Shown: piece by piece, positions 17,642 through 26,034 of the stretch
Position numbering within the stretch: the first letter of the stretch is position 1
Layout of the letters: each line of letters opens with the position of its first letter
NCBI GenBank assembly: GCA_903834975.1
Contig: CAILKX010000027.1
Span: forward strand, 1-39,058
DNA from: an uncultured Curvibacter sp.
GTDB taxonomy: Bacteria; Pseudomonadota; Gammaproteobacteria; Burkholderiales; Burkholderiaceae_C
DNA length: 39,058 bases
Direction of reading: 5' to 3'
The notes under the pieces: model-generated
Database searches by the model: none
What the model saw: the letters and a program-made list of their open reading frames with translations, nothing else
What the model was told of the DNA's origin: nothing
Made by a program: the position numbers and the translations under genes

Positions 17642-17691
17642 TCAGACTAAAAGAAGAGGCATCCACTAAAAAAGAAAAAAGGTCAATGCAC

Positions 17692-19323
17692 TCAAGCAAA
17701 CAGTTTGGCGGCACTCAGCATGGTGCGGTAAATGCCCCAAGCCAAGGGCAAGCCCACCACGGCCCAAGCCAAAGCCACCGTCAGCGGGGCGGTCTTGTGG
17801 AGGGACGCGTTGCCATCCCCCGTGGCTTGGTTGTCGATTGCTTTTTCGTGGGCCGCCAGCTTGGCTGCCGCCAGTTCTTCGTCGGTCATGAACCACTTTT
17901 CAGCAACCGGGCGGATGGCCCAATTGCAAAGCAAGCCAATCACCAACATGCCCACCAAGATGTACATGGTTTGGTTGTAAACCTGATTGCGGGGCAAGCC
18001 CAAACCGAGTTGGTATTCGCGCATGTAGTTCACCACCACAGGGCCCAAAATGCCGGCGGTGGACCAGGCGGTCAACAAGCGGCCGTGAATCGCGCCGACA
18101 AACTGGGTGCCAAAAAGGTCGGCCAAGTAAGCGGGCACCGTCGCAAAACCACCGCCGTACATGCTCAAAATGAGGCAGAAAGCACCGACGAATAAGGTGA
18201 TCGACAGCGCCGCCGCGCTGCTGGGCACACTGGCATACAGCAAACCACCGAGCACAAAAAACACGGTGTAAGTGGTTTTTCGTCCTAATTTATCGGACAG
18301 GCTGGCCCAGAAAAAGCGGCCGCCAATGTTGAACAGCGAAATCAAGGCGGTGAACCCTGCGGCCACGCCGGCAATGGCTTTCAATTGGGTGGCATCGAGT
18401 TGGCTGAAGGTGGCATCCACCCCAATCAAGCTGCCCCCGAACACTTCTTGCAACATCGGTGAGGCCATGCCGATCACCCCAATGCCCGCGCTCACGTTCA
18501 TGCACAAGACCATCCACACCAACCAAAATTGTGGAATTTTGAAGACGTTTTTCACGTCGACGCTGCGCGAAGTGATCATGGCGTTTTGCGTCTGTTGCAC
18601 CGGTGGGGTCCAGCCCGCTGGCTTCCAGTTGGTGGCTGGGACTCGGTAACCCAAAGCACCGCCCATCATGAAGACGAAATAGACCAAGGCCATGACCACA
18701 AAGGTTTGCGCCACTCCGACATCGGCGGGCGTGGCAAAGTACTTCATCATGTCAGCGGCCCAAGGCGAACCGATCATCGCGCCGCCGCCAAAGCCCATGA
18801 TGGCCATGCCCGTCGCCATCCCACGGCGATCTGGGAACCACTTGATGAGCGTGGAGACAGGGGAGATGTAGCCCAAGCCCAGGCCAATTCCGCCAATCAC
18901 GCCGGAGCCCAAAAGCATCATCCAAAACTGGTGCAGGTGCACGCCCCAGGCCGAGAACAGCATGCCACCACACCAACACAAAGCCGCCACGACACCGGCT
19001 CGGCGTGGGCCGACCCGTTCTAGCCAGCCTCCCCAAATGGCCGCTGAAGAACCCAAGAACACAAAGAACAAGGTGTACATCCAACCCAGCGTCGCAATTT
19101 TCCAATTGCAGTTGGAGACAAAGAGTTCTTGCCAGAAAGTGATGTCTGGCGCGCATTTAACGGCGTCAGAGGTGCCCAGGGCTTTGGACAGGGGGAGCCA
19201 AAAAACGGAAAACCCATAAGCCATGCCGATGCACAAATGAATGGCCAATGCAGCTGGGGGTACAAGCCAACGGTTAAAACCGGGACCCGCAATGGTGTTT
19301 TCTTTGTCAAGAAACTTGAACAT
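17692..19323 (-). CDS. OFA-family MFS transporter, likely formate or oxalate/formate
   Basis: 543 residues with about 12 transmembrane helices and a ~50-residue cytoplasmic tail region before a final helix (AVVGLPLAWGIYRTML). The first half has GGIGLGLGYISPVSTLIKWF followed by PDRRG, a signature of the oxalate:formate antiporter (OFA) family. A ~25-residue loop with two cysteines (KCAPDITFWQ, SNCNWK) follows helix 1, as in some OFA members. Its place between the LysR regulator and fdsG suggests uptake of formate, or oxalate/formate exchange, to feed the dehydrogenase. Family is confident; substrate is inferred from context. Confidence 0.85.
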   Translation of the reverse strand: MFKFLDKENTIAGPGFNRWLVPPAALAIHLCIGMAYGFSVFWLPLSKALGTSDAVKCAPDITFWQELFVSNCNWKIATLGWMYTLFFVFLGSSAAIWGGWLERVGPRRAGVVAALCWCGGMLFSAWGVHLHQFWMMLLGSGVIGGIGLGLGYISPVSTLIKWFPDRRGMATGMAIMGFGGGAMIGSPWAADMMKYFATPADVGVAQTFVVMALVYFVFMMGGALGYRVPATNWKPAGWTPPVQQTQNAMITSRSVDVKNVFKIPQFWLVWMVLCMNVSAGIGVIGMASPMLQEVFGGSLIGVDATFSQLDATQLKAIAGVAAGFTALISLFNIGGRFFWASLSDKLGRKTTYTVFFVLGGLLYASVPSSAAALSITLFVGAFCLILSMYGGGFATVPAYLADLFGTQFVGAIHGRLLTAWSTAGILGPVVVNYMREYQLGLGLPRNQVYNQTMYILVGMLVIGLLCNWAIRPVAEKWFMTDEELAAAKLAAHEKAIDNQATGDGNASLHKTAPLTVALAWAVVGLPLAWGIYRTMLSAAKLFA

Positions 19324-19395
19324 GGAATGCTTTCTTCAATGATGTTGTCGCCGTATTAGTCTTTTTTTCATCTCACGCTCAGGATCGGCGCGGTG

Positions 19396-19424
19396 ATTTT
19401 GAATCCGCTATCGCTGCTTGGCAA
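19396..19424 (-). promoter_or_regulatory. Candidate promoter of the transporter-fds operon
   Basis: On the minus strand TTGCCA (19424-19419, 5/6 to consensus) is followed after 17 bp by CAAAAT (19401-19396, 4/6). The start would be near 19389, giving a leader of about 65 nt. The LysR-type dyad is then centred near -64, the standard position for a LysR recognition site. The weak -10 fits activator dependence. Confidence 0.45.
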
Positions 19425-19442
19425 ATCAGAAATAGCTATGCT

Positions 19443-19463
19443 TAGATTCAAAAACCTAATCTA
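19443..19463. promoter_or_regulatory. LysR-type operator (T-N11-A dyad)
   Basis: A perfect inverted repeat TAGATT-N9-AATCTA, containing the ATT-N9-AAT (T-N11-A) form of LysR-family boxes. It lies between the LysR gene and the transporter gene and is correctly placed relative to the candidate promoter. Confidence 0.6.
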
Positions 19464-19465
19464 TC

Positions 19466-19497
19466 ACCCAGCGCCCCCAATCGGGGAGGTGCTGGGT
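19466..19497. other. Imperfect GC-rich hairpin after the LysR gene
   Basis: Outer arms ACCCAGC (19466-19472) and GCTGGGT (19491-19497), with inner CCCC and GGGG arms. Read on the minus strand it follows the LysR gene, but the T5 run comes 11 nt later within the LysR box, so it is at best a weak terminator. Confidence 0.35.
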
Positions 19498-19536
19498 AAG
19501 CAATAGAACGTAAGGGTTTAACCTTGGGTTGAGTGC

Positions 19537-20493
19537 TTAAATGAGCTTGAGCGATCCGCTGTGCGAGGCCAGCTGTTTTTGCCAAAGCGGGTCTTGCGCC
19601 AACTGCCAAGCCGCCTGTATGACCCGGCCGGGTTGTTCGGTCGCCTGGCAAAGCCAGCCCACCGGGGTCGCCAGTTCAGGCTTGACGAGGGGCTGAATTT
19701 GCAATTCAGGTAGTTGCATCCAAGTCGCGGCCAGAGCGCCGGGCAGAATGGTGGCCAGGCTCGCCTCTTGCCCCGCCAGCACACTGACCGACAAGGCAGA
19801 AACGGCATTGGTTTCCAGGACCGCCACGGGCGCCACCCCGGCTTTTTTGAAAGCAGCGTCGATGAGGCTGCGGTTGTGCATCTCGGGCGTCAGCAAGCAA
19901 AGCGGCAACTTGGCGGCCTCGGCCCATGCCAAGGGCCGGCCCCAGACGGCGCCACCGGCGCGCTTTGGGCGGGATTGGTCCTGTCGACTCAGCAAAAAGT
20001 AGCGCTCATCAAACTGGTGCAAAGTTTGTAAGCCACGCCCCGCTCGGTCCAAATAGCCCAAGCCCAAATCCAAGGTGAGTTGTTCCAATCCGAGCTCGAT
20101 GGCCTGTGACGACAAGGCCAAGACCACCGGCTGAATGCCCGGAAAAACTTCCCTCAGGTGCACCGCAAAACGGGTGGCAATGGGAATGGCCGTGGGCACC
20201 GCGCCCATGCGCAGATGCCCTCTGGGCTGATCGACTTGGCTTTGCAACTCCTGCTTGAGCAAAGCGTGTTCTTGAAGCATGCGGCGGGCCGTGCTCAGCA
20301 CCTGTTCGCCTTCGGCGGTGAAGCCCGAAAACTGACGCGCCCGCTTGACAATCACCACGCCATACTCGGACTCCAAGGCCCGCAACGCGTTCGACAGCGC
20401 GGGTTGGGTGATGTGACAAGCCTCCGCCGCCCGACCAAAATGGCGGTGCTCGCTCAGCGAAACCAAGTAGCGGAACGAAGCCAGCACGTTCAT
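19537..20493 (-). CDS. LysR-family regulator, probable regulator of the fds operon (FdsR-like)
   Basis: 318 residues. The N-terminal helix-turn-helix (residues ~1-60) reads MNVLASFRYLVSLSEHRHFG then RAAEACHITQPALSNALRAL, typical of LysR proteins; the rest is a periplasmic-binding-protein-like effector domain. Synthenic fds clusters in related bacteria also begin with a LysR gene (fdsR). The gene starts only 3 bp after the mrp stop, so it is probably transcribed with mrp, and ends 213 bp before the transporter gene it likely controls. The effector is unknown; formate is a reasonable guess. Confidence 0.86.
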   Translation of the reverse strand: MNVLASFRYLVSLSEHRHFGRAAEACHITQPALSNALRALESEYGVVIVKRARQFSGFTAEGEQVLSTARRMLQEHALLKQELQSQVDQPRGHLRMGAVPTAIPIATRFAVHLREVFPGIQPVVLALSSQAIELGLEQLTLDLGLGYLDRAGRGLQTLHQFDERYFLLSRQDQSRPKRAGGAVWGRPLAWAEAAKLPLCLLTPEMHNRSLIDAAFKKAGVAPVAVLETNAVSALSVSVLAGQEASLATILPGALAATWMQLPELQIQPLVKPELATPVGWLCQATEQPGRVIQAAWQLAQDPLWQKQLASHSGSLKLI

Positions 20494-20496
20494 GGC

Positions 20497-21639
20497 TCAA
20501 GTTCCTTGGCTGATTTTGATGGTCGGAAACTTGGACGAAAAATCTTTGGCTTGTTGGGCCACTTTGAGCGCAACTTTGCGCGCAACGGTTTTATACAGAC
20601 CCGCCACCTCGCTCTGCGGTTCGGCCACCACGGTGGGCGTGCCGCTGTCGGCTTGCAAACGAATTTGAATGTCGAGCGGCAACGCGCCCAGGTAGTTGAG
20701 GTTGAAATCGATCGCCATTCGTTGGCCGCCGTCGGCACCAAAAATGTGCTCCACATGGCCGCACTGGCTGCAGACATGGACAGCCATGTTTTCAACAATC
20801 CCCAAAATCGGCACGCCCACTTTCTCAAACATTTTGATGCCCTTGCGCGCATCGAGCAGCGCAATGTCTTGCGGCGTGGTCACCACCACCGCGCCGGTGA
20901 TGGGCACCCGTTGCGCCAGCGTCAGTTGAATGTCGCCGGTGCCGGGGGGCATGTCGACAATTAAATAATCGAGGTCTTTCCAGTTGGTTTGACGCAGCAA
21001 TTGTTCCAGGGCTTGGGTGGCCATGGGGCCGCGCCAAATCATGGCTTCGTCCTGGGCCACCAAAAAACCAATCGACATGACCTGGACGCCGTGCTTCAAG
21101 TGCGGCTCCATGGTTTTGCCGTCCAAGGATTCGGGCTTGCCAGACAAGCCCATCATCATGGGCTGGCTGGGGCCATAAATATCGGCATCCAACAGGCCCA
21201 CGCGGGCGCCTTCGGCGGCCAAGGCCAAGGCCAAGTTCACCGCCGTGGTGCTCTTGCCCACGCCGCCCTTGCCGGAGGCCACGGCAATGATGTTGCGGAC
21301 CTCCGGTAACAGGGGCACGCCGCGCTGCACCGCATGCGGCACGACCCGGCTTTTGACCTCGACCTGTGCCTCCACCACGCCGGGCACGCCGAGCGCAGCT
21401 GCTTTCACAGCCGCCTCCAAGGCGGGCACCAAGGATTTGGCGGGGTAGCCCAATTCGACTTGGATGTGGGCCCGACCTGAGTTCAATTGCACCGAATGAA
21501 TGGCCTTGGCCTGTTCATGGGCCAAGCTTTGCCCGGTCAAGGGGTCAAGAACCGTTGCCAACGCTTGGTGGAGTGCCTGCAAAGTGGCGGTGTCGTTGGT
21601 GGAGGAAGCGGCGGACGAGACGGGGGGCTGAGTGGACAT
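20497..21639 (-). CDS. apbC: Mrp/ApbC family Fe-S cluster carrier ATPase
   Basis: 380 residues. An N-terminal DUF59-type domain (~20-105) precedes a MinD/Mrp P-loop ATPase with the deviant Walker A GKGGVGKST (133-141), DADIYGPSQP, and a C-terminal VCSQCGH CxxC that bridges a [4Fe-4S] cluster in the dimer. It delivers Fe-S clusters to apoproteins in the cytoplasm. It is divergent from metG, the same pairing as mrp/metG in E. coli. The downstream regulator and the Fe-S-rich formate dehydrogenase make a functional link plausible but unproven. Confidence 0.94.
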   Translation of the reverse strand: MSTQPPVSSAASSTNDTATLQALHQALATVLDPLTGQSLAHEQAKAIHSVQLNSGRAHIQVELGYPAKSLVPALEAAVKAAALGVPGVVEAQVEVKSRVVPHAVQRGVPLLPEVRNIIAVASGKGGVGKSTTAVNLALALAAEGARVGLLDADIYGPSQPMMMGLSGKPESLDGKTMEPHLKHGVQVMSIGFLVAQDEAMIWRGPMATQALEQLLRQTNWKDLDYLIVDMPPGTGDIQLTLAQRVPITGAVVVTTPQDIALLDARKGIKMFEKVGVPILGIVENMAVHVCSQCGHVEHIFGADGGQRMAIDFNLNYLGALPLDIQIRLQADSGTPTVVAEPQSEVAGLYKTVARKVALKVAQQAKDFSSKFPTIKISQGT

Positions 21640-21823
21640 GTTGGTGAGGCTGGCGACAGAATCGAGGGTAAACGGACTGAATTCGGCAGTCCGACTGTTT
21701 CAAACAAGCCGCCAGTTTAGAACGAACCCAATGTCCGCCAAGTCTGCGTGGCGATGAGGCCTAAAATCGGCTTGTTGCTTGGGGGAAATTCTTTCTCCGA
21801 ACCTGTCTCCGTTGCCTTTTTGG

Positions 21824-21855
21824 CTGAACCCCTGAACCCCTGAACCCCTGAACCC
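21824..21855. repeat. Four tandem copies of an 8-bp unit in the metG leader
   Basis: CTGAACCC occurs four times head to tail (21824-21831, -21839, -21847, -21855), ending 12 bp before the metG ATG. It fills the place of the ribosome site, and no purine-rich Shine-Dalgarno is visible. The rest of the 228-bp mrp-metG spacer (21640-21867) shows no other feature I can support. Confidence 0.9.
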
Positions 21856-21867
21856 ATTGCCTTGCCC

Positions 21868-23964
21868 ATGACCCGCCGCTTGTTTGTCACCACCGCCCTT
21901 CCCTACGCCAATGGCAACTTCCACATTGGCCACATCATGGAGTACATCCAGGCGGACATATGGGTGCGCTTTCAGCGCATGCGCGGGAACGAGGTTCATT
22001 TTGTTTGTGCCGACGATGCCCACGGCGCGCCGATCATGATTGCCGCTGAGAAGGCCGGCGTCACACCGCGCCAATTTGTCGACAACATCGCCGCGGGACG
22101 GCCTCCTTATTTACAAGGCTTTCACATCGAGTTTGACAACTGGAGCCACACCGATAGCGAGGAAAACCACGCCCTGTGCCGAGAAATTTACTTGGATTTG
22201 CAACAGGCCGGCTTGATCGAAACACGGGAAATTGAGCAGTTTTTTGACCCCGAAAAAGGCATGTTTCTCCCCGACCGCTTCATCAAAGGGGAATGCCCTC
22301 AATGCGGCGCCAAAGACCAATACGGCGACAACTGCGAAGTCTGCGGCGCGGTCTATGCGCCCACCGATTTGAAGCACCCTTTCTCGGCCTTGAGCGGCGC
22401 GACACCGGTACTCAAAACCAGTCAGCATTATTTTTTCAAGCTGTCCGATCCCCGCTGCGTCGCCTACCTTAAGCAGTGGACGCAAGACGGCAAGTTGCAA
22501 CCCGAGGTGGCCAACAAAATCAAAGAATGGTTCGAGCCCAAGAAAGACGAGAACGGCCAGCCTTTGAGCCAAGCCGACTCCGGCTTGTCCGACTGGGATA
22601 TTTCCCGCGACGCCCCTTATTTCGGCATTGAAATTCCAGGCGCTCCAGGCAAGTATTTTTATGTTTGGTTTGACGCCCCCATCGGTTACTTGGCCTCGTT
22701 GAAGAACCTCATGACGCGCCGGGGTGAGGACTTCGACGCCTTCATGGCCGACCCGTCGGTCGAGCAATACCATTTCATTGGCAAAGACATCGTGACCTTC
22801 CACACGCTGTTTTGGCCCGCCGTGTTGCACTTCGCCAAGCGCAAGGAACCCAACAACATTTTTGTGCATGGCCACCTGACGGTGAACGGCGAAAAAATGA
22901 GCAAGAGCCGAGGCAACGGCATTGACCCACTCAAGTACCTGAGCCTGGGCATGAACCCCGAGTGGCTGCGCTACTACATTGCCGCCAAGTTGAATGCCCA
23001 CGTTGAAGATGCCGACTTCAACACCAGCGACTTTGTGACCCGCGTCAACAGCGATTTGGTGGGCAAATACATCAACATCGCCAGCCGAGCGGCGGGCTTT
23101 TTGACCAAACGATTTAACGGAAAACTCGGCAAGGTGTCGGCCGATGGCCAGGCCTTGTTGACCCAACTGCAAGCGGGCATCGCGCCCATTGCCACGTCAT
23201 TTGAAGCGCGCGAATATGGCAAAGCCCTGCGCGACACCATGCTTTTGGCCGACCGCGTCAACGAGTACGTTGACCAAAACAAACCTTGGGAATTGGCCAA
23301 ACAAGAAGGCCAAGAAGCCCGTTTGCACGATGTCTGTACCACCTGTATTGAAGCCTTCCGCCTTTTGACCTTGGTGCTTAAACCCGTGCTGCCGTCTTTA
23401 TCCCAACAGGTGGAAGCGTTCTTGAACATCGCGCCCATGCGCTTTACCGATGCCAACCACTTTCTCGGTGAGGGCCACGCCATCCAGACCTACCAGCACC
23501 TGATGCAGCGGGTCGACCCCAAGCACATCGAGGCCTTGTTTGAAGCGCCCCCCGCGTTGGCAACGTTGGCAGAAAAGGCCGAACCCGCCGAATCGACCTT
23601 ACCCGGCGGCGAAGCCATCGCGCCCACCATCACCATCGATGACTTTGCCAAGGTGGATTTGCGCATTGCCAAAATTGTCGCTTGCGAAGCCGTTGAGGGC
23701 TCCACAAAATTGCTCCGCCTCAGCCTGGACGCCGGCGAGGGCCGCCTGCGCAATGTGTTCAGCGGCATTGCCAGCGCCTACAAGCCCGAGCAACTGGTGG
23801 GCCAACTCACCGTGCTGGTGGCGAACTTGGCGCCTCGAAAAATGAAATTTGGCGTCAGCGAAGGGATGGTGCTGGCCGCCAGCCACGCCGATGACAAAGC
23901 CCAACCCGGCATTTACGTCTTAACGCCTTGGCCCGGGGCTCAGCCGGGCATGCGGATCGGCTAG
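21868..23964 (+). CDS. metG: Methionyl-tRNA synthetase
   Basis: 698 residues from the ATG at 21868; a TTG two codons earlier is less likely. It has the class I HIGH motif (19-22), a zinc-knuckle insert (CPQCG and CEVCG near 145-161), and KMSKS at 343-347. The C-terminal ~110 residues (from about 587, [19 protein letters not shown]) form the OB-fold tRNA-binding/dimerisation domain, so this is the long dimeric form. It charges tRNA-Met for initiation and elongation. It is divergent from mrp, with a repeat-bearing leader. Confidence 0.97.
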   Translation: MTRRLFVTTALPYANGNFHIGHIMEYIQADIWVRFQRMRGNEVHFVCADDAHGAPIMIAAEKAGVTPRQFVDNIAAGRPPYLQGFHIEFDNWSHTDSEENHALCREIYLDLQQAGLIETREIEQFFDPEKGMFLPDRFIKGECPQCGAKDQYGDNCEVCGAVYAPTDLKHPFSALSGATPVLKTSQHYFFKLSDPRCVAYLKQWTQDGKLQPEVANKIKEWFEPKKDENGQPLSQADSGLSDWDISRDAPYFGIEIPGAPGKYFYVWFDAPIGYLASLKNLMTRRGEDFDAFMADPSVEQYHFIGKDIVTFHTLFWPAVLHFAKRKEPNNIFVHGHLTVNGEKMSKSRGNGIDPLKYLSLGMNPEWLRYYIAAKLNAHVEDADFNTSDFVTRVNSDLVGKYINIASRAAGFLTKRFNGKLGKVSADGQALLTQLQAGIAPIATSFEAREYGKALRDTMLLADRVNEYVDQNKPWELAKQEGQEARLHDVCTTCIEAFRLLTLVLKPVLPSLSQQVEAFLNIAPMRFTDANHFLGEGHAIQTYQHLMQRVDPKHIEALFEAPPALATLAEKAEPAESTLPGGEAIAPTITIDDFAKVDLRIAKIVACEAVEGSTKLLRLSLDAGEGRLRNVFSGIASAYKPEQLVGQLTVLVANLAPRKMKFGVSEGMVLAASHADDKAQPGIYVLTPWPGAQPGMRIG

Positions 23965-23995
23965 GAAGCCCTTTTAAAGCGCACAATATTTGTCT

Positions 23996-25735
23996 ATGAA
24001 CTGGCCCCTTGCCCACTTCCACCCCCGGTTGATAGACAGTCTGAAGCACTACTCTCGGTTGCGCTTTTTCAAAGACTTGGGCGCGGGCGTCACCGTGGGC
24101 GTGGTGGCTTTGCCTTTGGCCATGGCCTTTGCCATTGCCAGTGGCTTACCGCCCTCGGCGGGACTTTGGACGGCGATCATTGGGGGGGGCTTGGTGTCTT
24201 TGCTGGGCGGCTCGAGCGTCCAAATTGGCGGCCCTGCCGGCGCCTTCATTGTGGTGGTTTACAGCATCATCGAGCACCATGGGGTGGCCAATTTACTGGT
24301 CTCGACCGTGTTGGCGGGCCTGGTGCTGTTCGCCATGGGCCTGCTGCGTTTGGGTTCTTTGGTGCGTTTTGTGCCGGTCAGCATCATTGTGGGCTTCACC
24401 AACGGGATCGCTGTTTTGATTGCTTTGTCGCAACTCAAAGACCTCCTGGGTTTGCAAATTCAACACATGCCCGCTGAATTTTTCGCCGTCCTCCAAGCCT
24501 TGTTCTCCCATTTAAACAGCTTTAACCCTTGGGCCTTGGCGCTGGGTTTGGGGAGTTTTTTGGGTTTGCTTTTTTGGTCAAAATTAGGGGGTCCCAACCC
24601 AGCACAAACAGCCAAGTTGCGTGAACTTTTGGGTGATTTACCCGGCTTCAAAGGGACCGCCAACACCCTGCAACGCTTGCCCGGTCCTGTGGTCGCCTTG
24701 TTCAGCCTGACTGCCTTGGCCTGGTGGTTCGAGTTGCCTGTGGACACGATTGGCAGTCGCTTTGGCAGCATTCCGAGTGGCCTACCGGCCTTTGCTTGGC
24801 CAGACATTTCTTGGGGCAGCGCCCGCAACCTGGTCGCGCCCACCTTGACCTTGGCCCTGCTGGGGGCGGTTGAGTCTTTGCTTTGCGCCCGAGTCGCAGA
24901 CCAAATGGTCGACCCCCACACCGACCCCAGTTACCACCTCAAACGCCACGACCCCAATCAAGAACTGATGGCGCAAGGGGTGGCCAATTTCGTCACGCCG
25001 TTTTTTGGCGGTATGCCCGTGACCGGCACGATTGCCCGGACCGTGACCAATTTGCGCGCCGGCGCCACCAGCCCAGTCTCTGGCGTGATCCATTCACTGA
25101 CCTTGGCCGTAATCGTGTTACTGGCCGCGCCCTTGGCGATGCACATTCCTTTGGCGGTGTTGTCGGGCATCTTGTTGTCGATGGCTTGGAACATGGGGGA
25201 GTGGCATGCCTTTGTTGACCAGCGCGCATATTCGTTGCACTACAAACTGCTGCTTCTGGGCACCTTTGTTCTCACGGTGGTGCTTGATTTGACCGTCGCC
25301 ATGGAAGTGGGCCTGGGCTTGTCTTGCTTGCTGTTTGTGCGCCGCATGGGCGCCTTGTTCGAAGTGCGCGCCAAAGCGAACCCCACCGCCGCCTTGGGCA
25401 CCACCGCCTTGGGCACCTCCTCCGACAAGCCCCGACTCCAACAATTTGATCTTTATGGCGCACTGTTCTTTGCAGCGGTTCACCGCATCGACGAGTTGAT
25501 TGAGAAAGTCACACCCAACACCCCTTTTTTGTTGGATGCTCACCAACTCATTAACTTGGATACGTCCGGCATTGATGCGCTGCGGCAATTAAACCAAAGC
25601 CTGATTCAGCAAGGCGGCTCCTTGCGCATTGTTCGCCTGCAAACCCAACCCATGAGCCTGATGCACCGCTCGGGCTTGGCCCAAGAGCTGGCTGAATGCA
25701 GTGCAGAATTAGCGCCTGAAGTTGCAGCAGAATAA
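23996..25735 (+). CDS. SulP-family anion transporter with STAS domain
   Basis: 579 residues from the ATG at 23996 (a TTG lies two codons before). The membrane part (~25-450) begins with DLGAGVTVGVVALPLAMAFA and QIGGPAGAFIVVVY, hallmarks of the SulP/SLC26 family. A C-terminal STAS domain (~485-560) contains HQLINLDTSGIDAL. SulP proteins carry sulfate, bicarbonate or dicarboxylates; the sequence alone does not choose among them. The linker before STAS has a 15-bp tandem duplication (TALGT-type repeat). It starts 31 bp after metG, possibly co-transcribed. Confidence 0.9.
   Translation: MNWPLAHFHPRLIDSLKHYSRLRFFKDLGAGVTVGVVALPLAMAFAIASGLPPSAGLWTAIIGGGLVSLLGGSSVQIGGPAGAFIVVVYSIIEHHGVANLLVSTVLAGLVLFAMGLLRLGSLVRFVPVSIIVGFTNGIAVLIALSQLKDLLGLQIQHMPAEFFAVLQALFSHLNSFNPWALALGLGSFLGLLFWSKLGGPNPAQTAKLRELLGDLPGFKGTANTLQRLPGPVVALFSLTALAWWFELPVDTIGSRFGSIPSGLPAFAWPDISWGSARNLVAPTLTLALLGAVESLLCARVADQMVDPHTDPSYHLKRHDPNQELMAQGVANFVTPFFGGMPVTGTIARTVTNLRAGATSPVSGVIHSLTLAVIVLLAAPLAMHIPLAVLSGILLSMAWNMGEWHAFVDQRAYSLHYKLLLLGTFVLTVVLDLTVAMEVGLGLSCLLFVRRMGALFEVRAKANPTAALGTTALGTSSDKPRLQQFDLYGALFFAAVHRIDELIEKVTPNTPFLLDAHQLINLDTSGIDALRQLNQSLIQQGGSLRIVRLQTQPMSLMHRSGLAQELAECSAELAPEVAAE
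25391..25420. repeat. 15-bp tandem duplication in the SulP linker
   Basis: Two adjacent 15-bp copies of GCCTTGGGCACC(A/T)CC differ at one base. They encode ALGTT-ALGTS between the membrane and STAS domains; the reading frame is kept. Confidence 0.8.
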
Positions 25736-25763
25736 AATAAACCCTTCTTCCCGAGGAATCTCC

Positions 25764-25976
25764 ATGCCTTTCTTTCGCCGCCCCGATTACGCCTCTGAAA
25801 CCACTCAGTTTTTGCATTCCTTGACAGAAAAGAATCCGAATTTGCCCGCCGAACAACTGGCTGGGCGTGCCTTGCTGTGGGACAAGGCCATTGACCCCCA
25901 ACTGCAAGCTGAATTCAAGGCCGGCCGGGTGGATCAAACGCCTTATGTTTACATTCCTAAAAAGCAAGCCGCCTGA
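25764..25976 (+). CDS. DUF3460 family small protein
   Basis: 70 residues from the ATG at 25764, which has a GAGGAA ribosome site five bases upstream; a longer frame from 25722 overlaps the SulP gene and lacks one. The sequence begins MPFFRRPDYASETTQFL and includes LLWDKAIDP and YVYIPKK. It matches the short DUF3460 proteins common in Burkholderiales, function unknown. It has no membrane segment or signal peptide and is probably a cytoplasmic protein. Confidence 0.8.
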   Translation: MPFFRRPDYASETTQFLHSLTEKNPNLPAEQLAGRALLWDKAIDPQLQAEFKAGRVDQTPYVYIPKKQAA

Positions 25977-26034
25977 GCAGCTTGATGCAGCGTCATCCAG
26001 CCCAAGCGGCTTTGCCATCTAGGCCGCGTTTCTC

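Noticed and set aside
22111-23172. 353-codon open frame on the minus strand
   Set aside because: Antisense shadow of metG; the sense strand encodes a full-length synthetase.
23937-23977. Possible terminator after metG
   Set aside because: Only a 4-bp GGCT/AGCC stem with CTTTT; too weak, and the SulP gene begins shortly after on the same strand.
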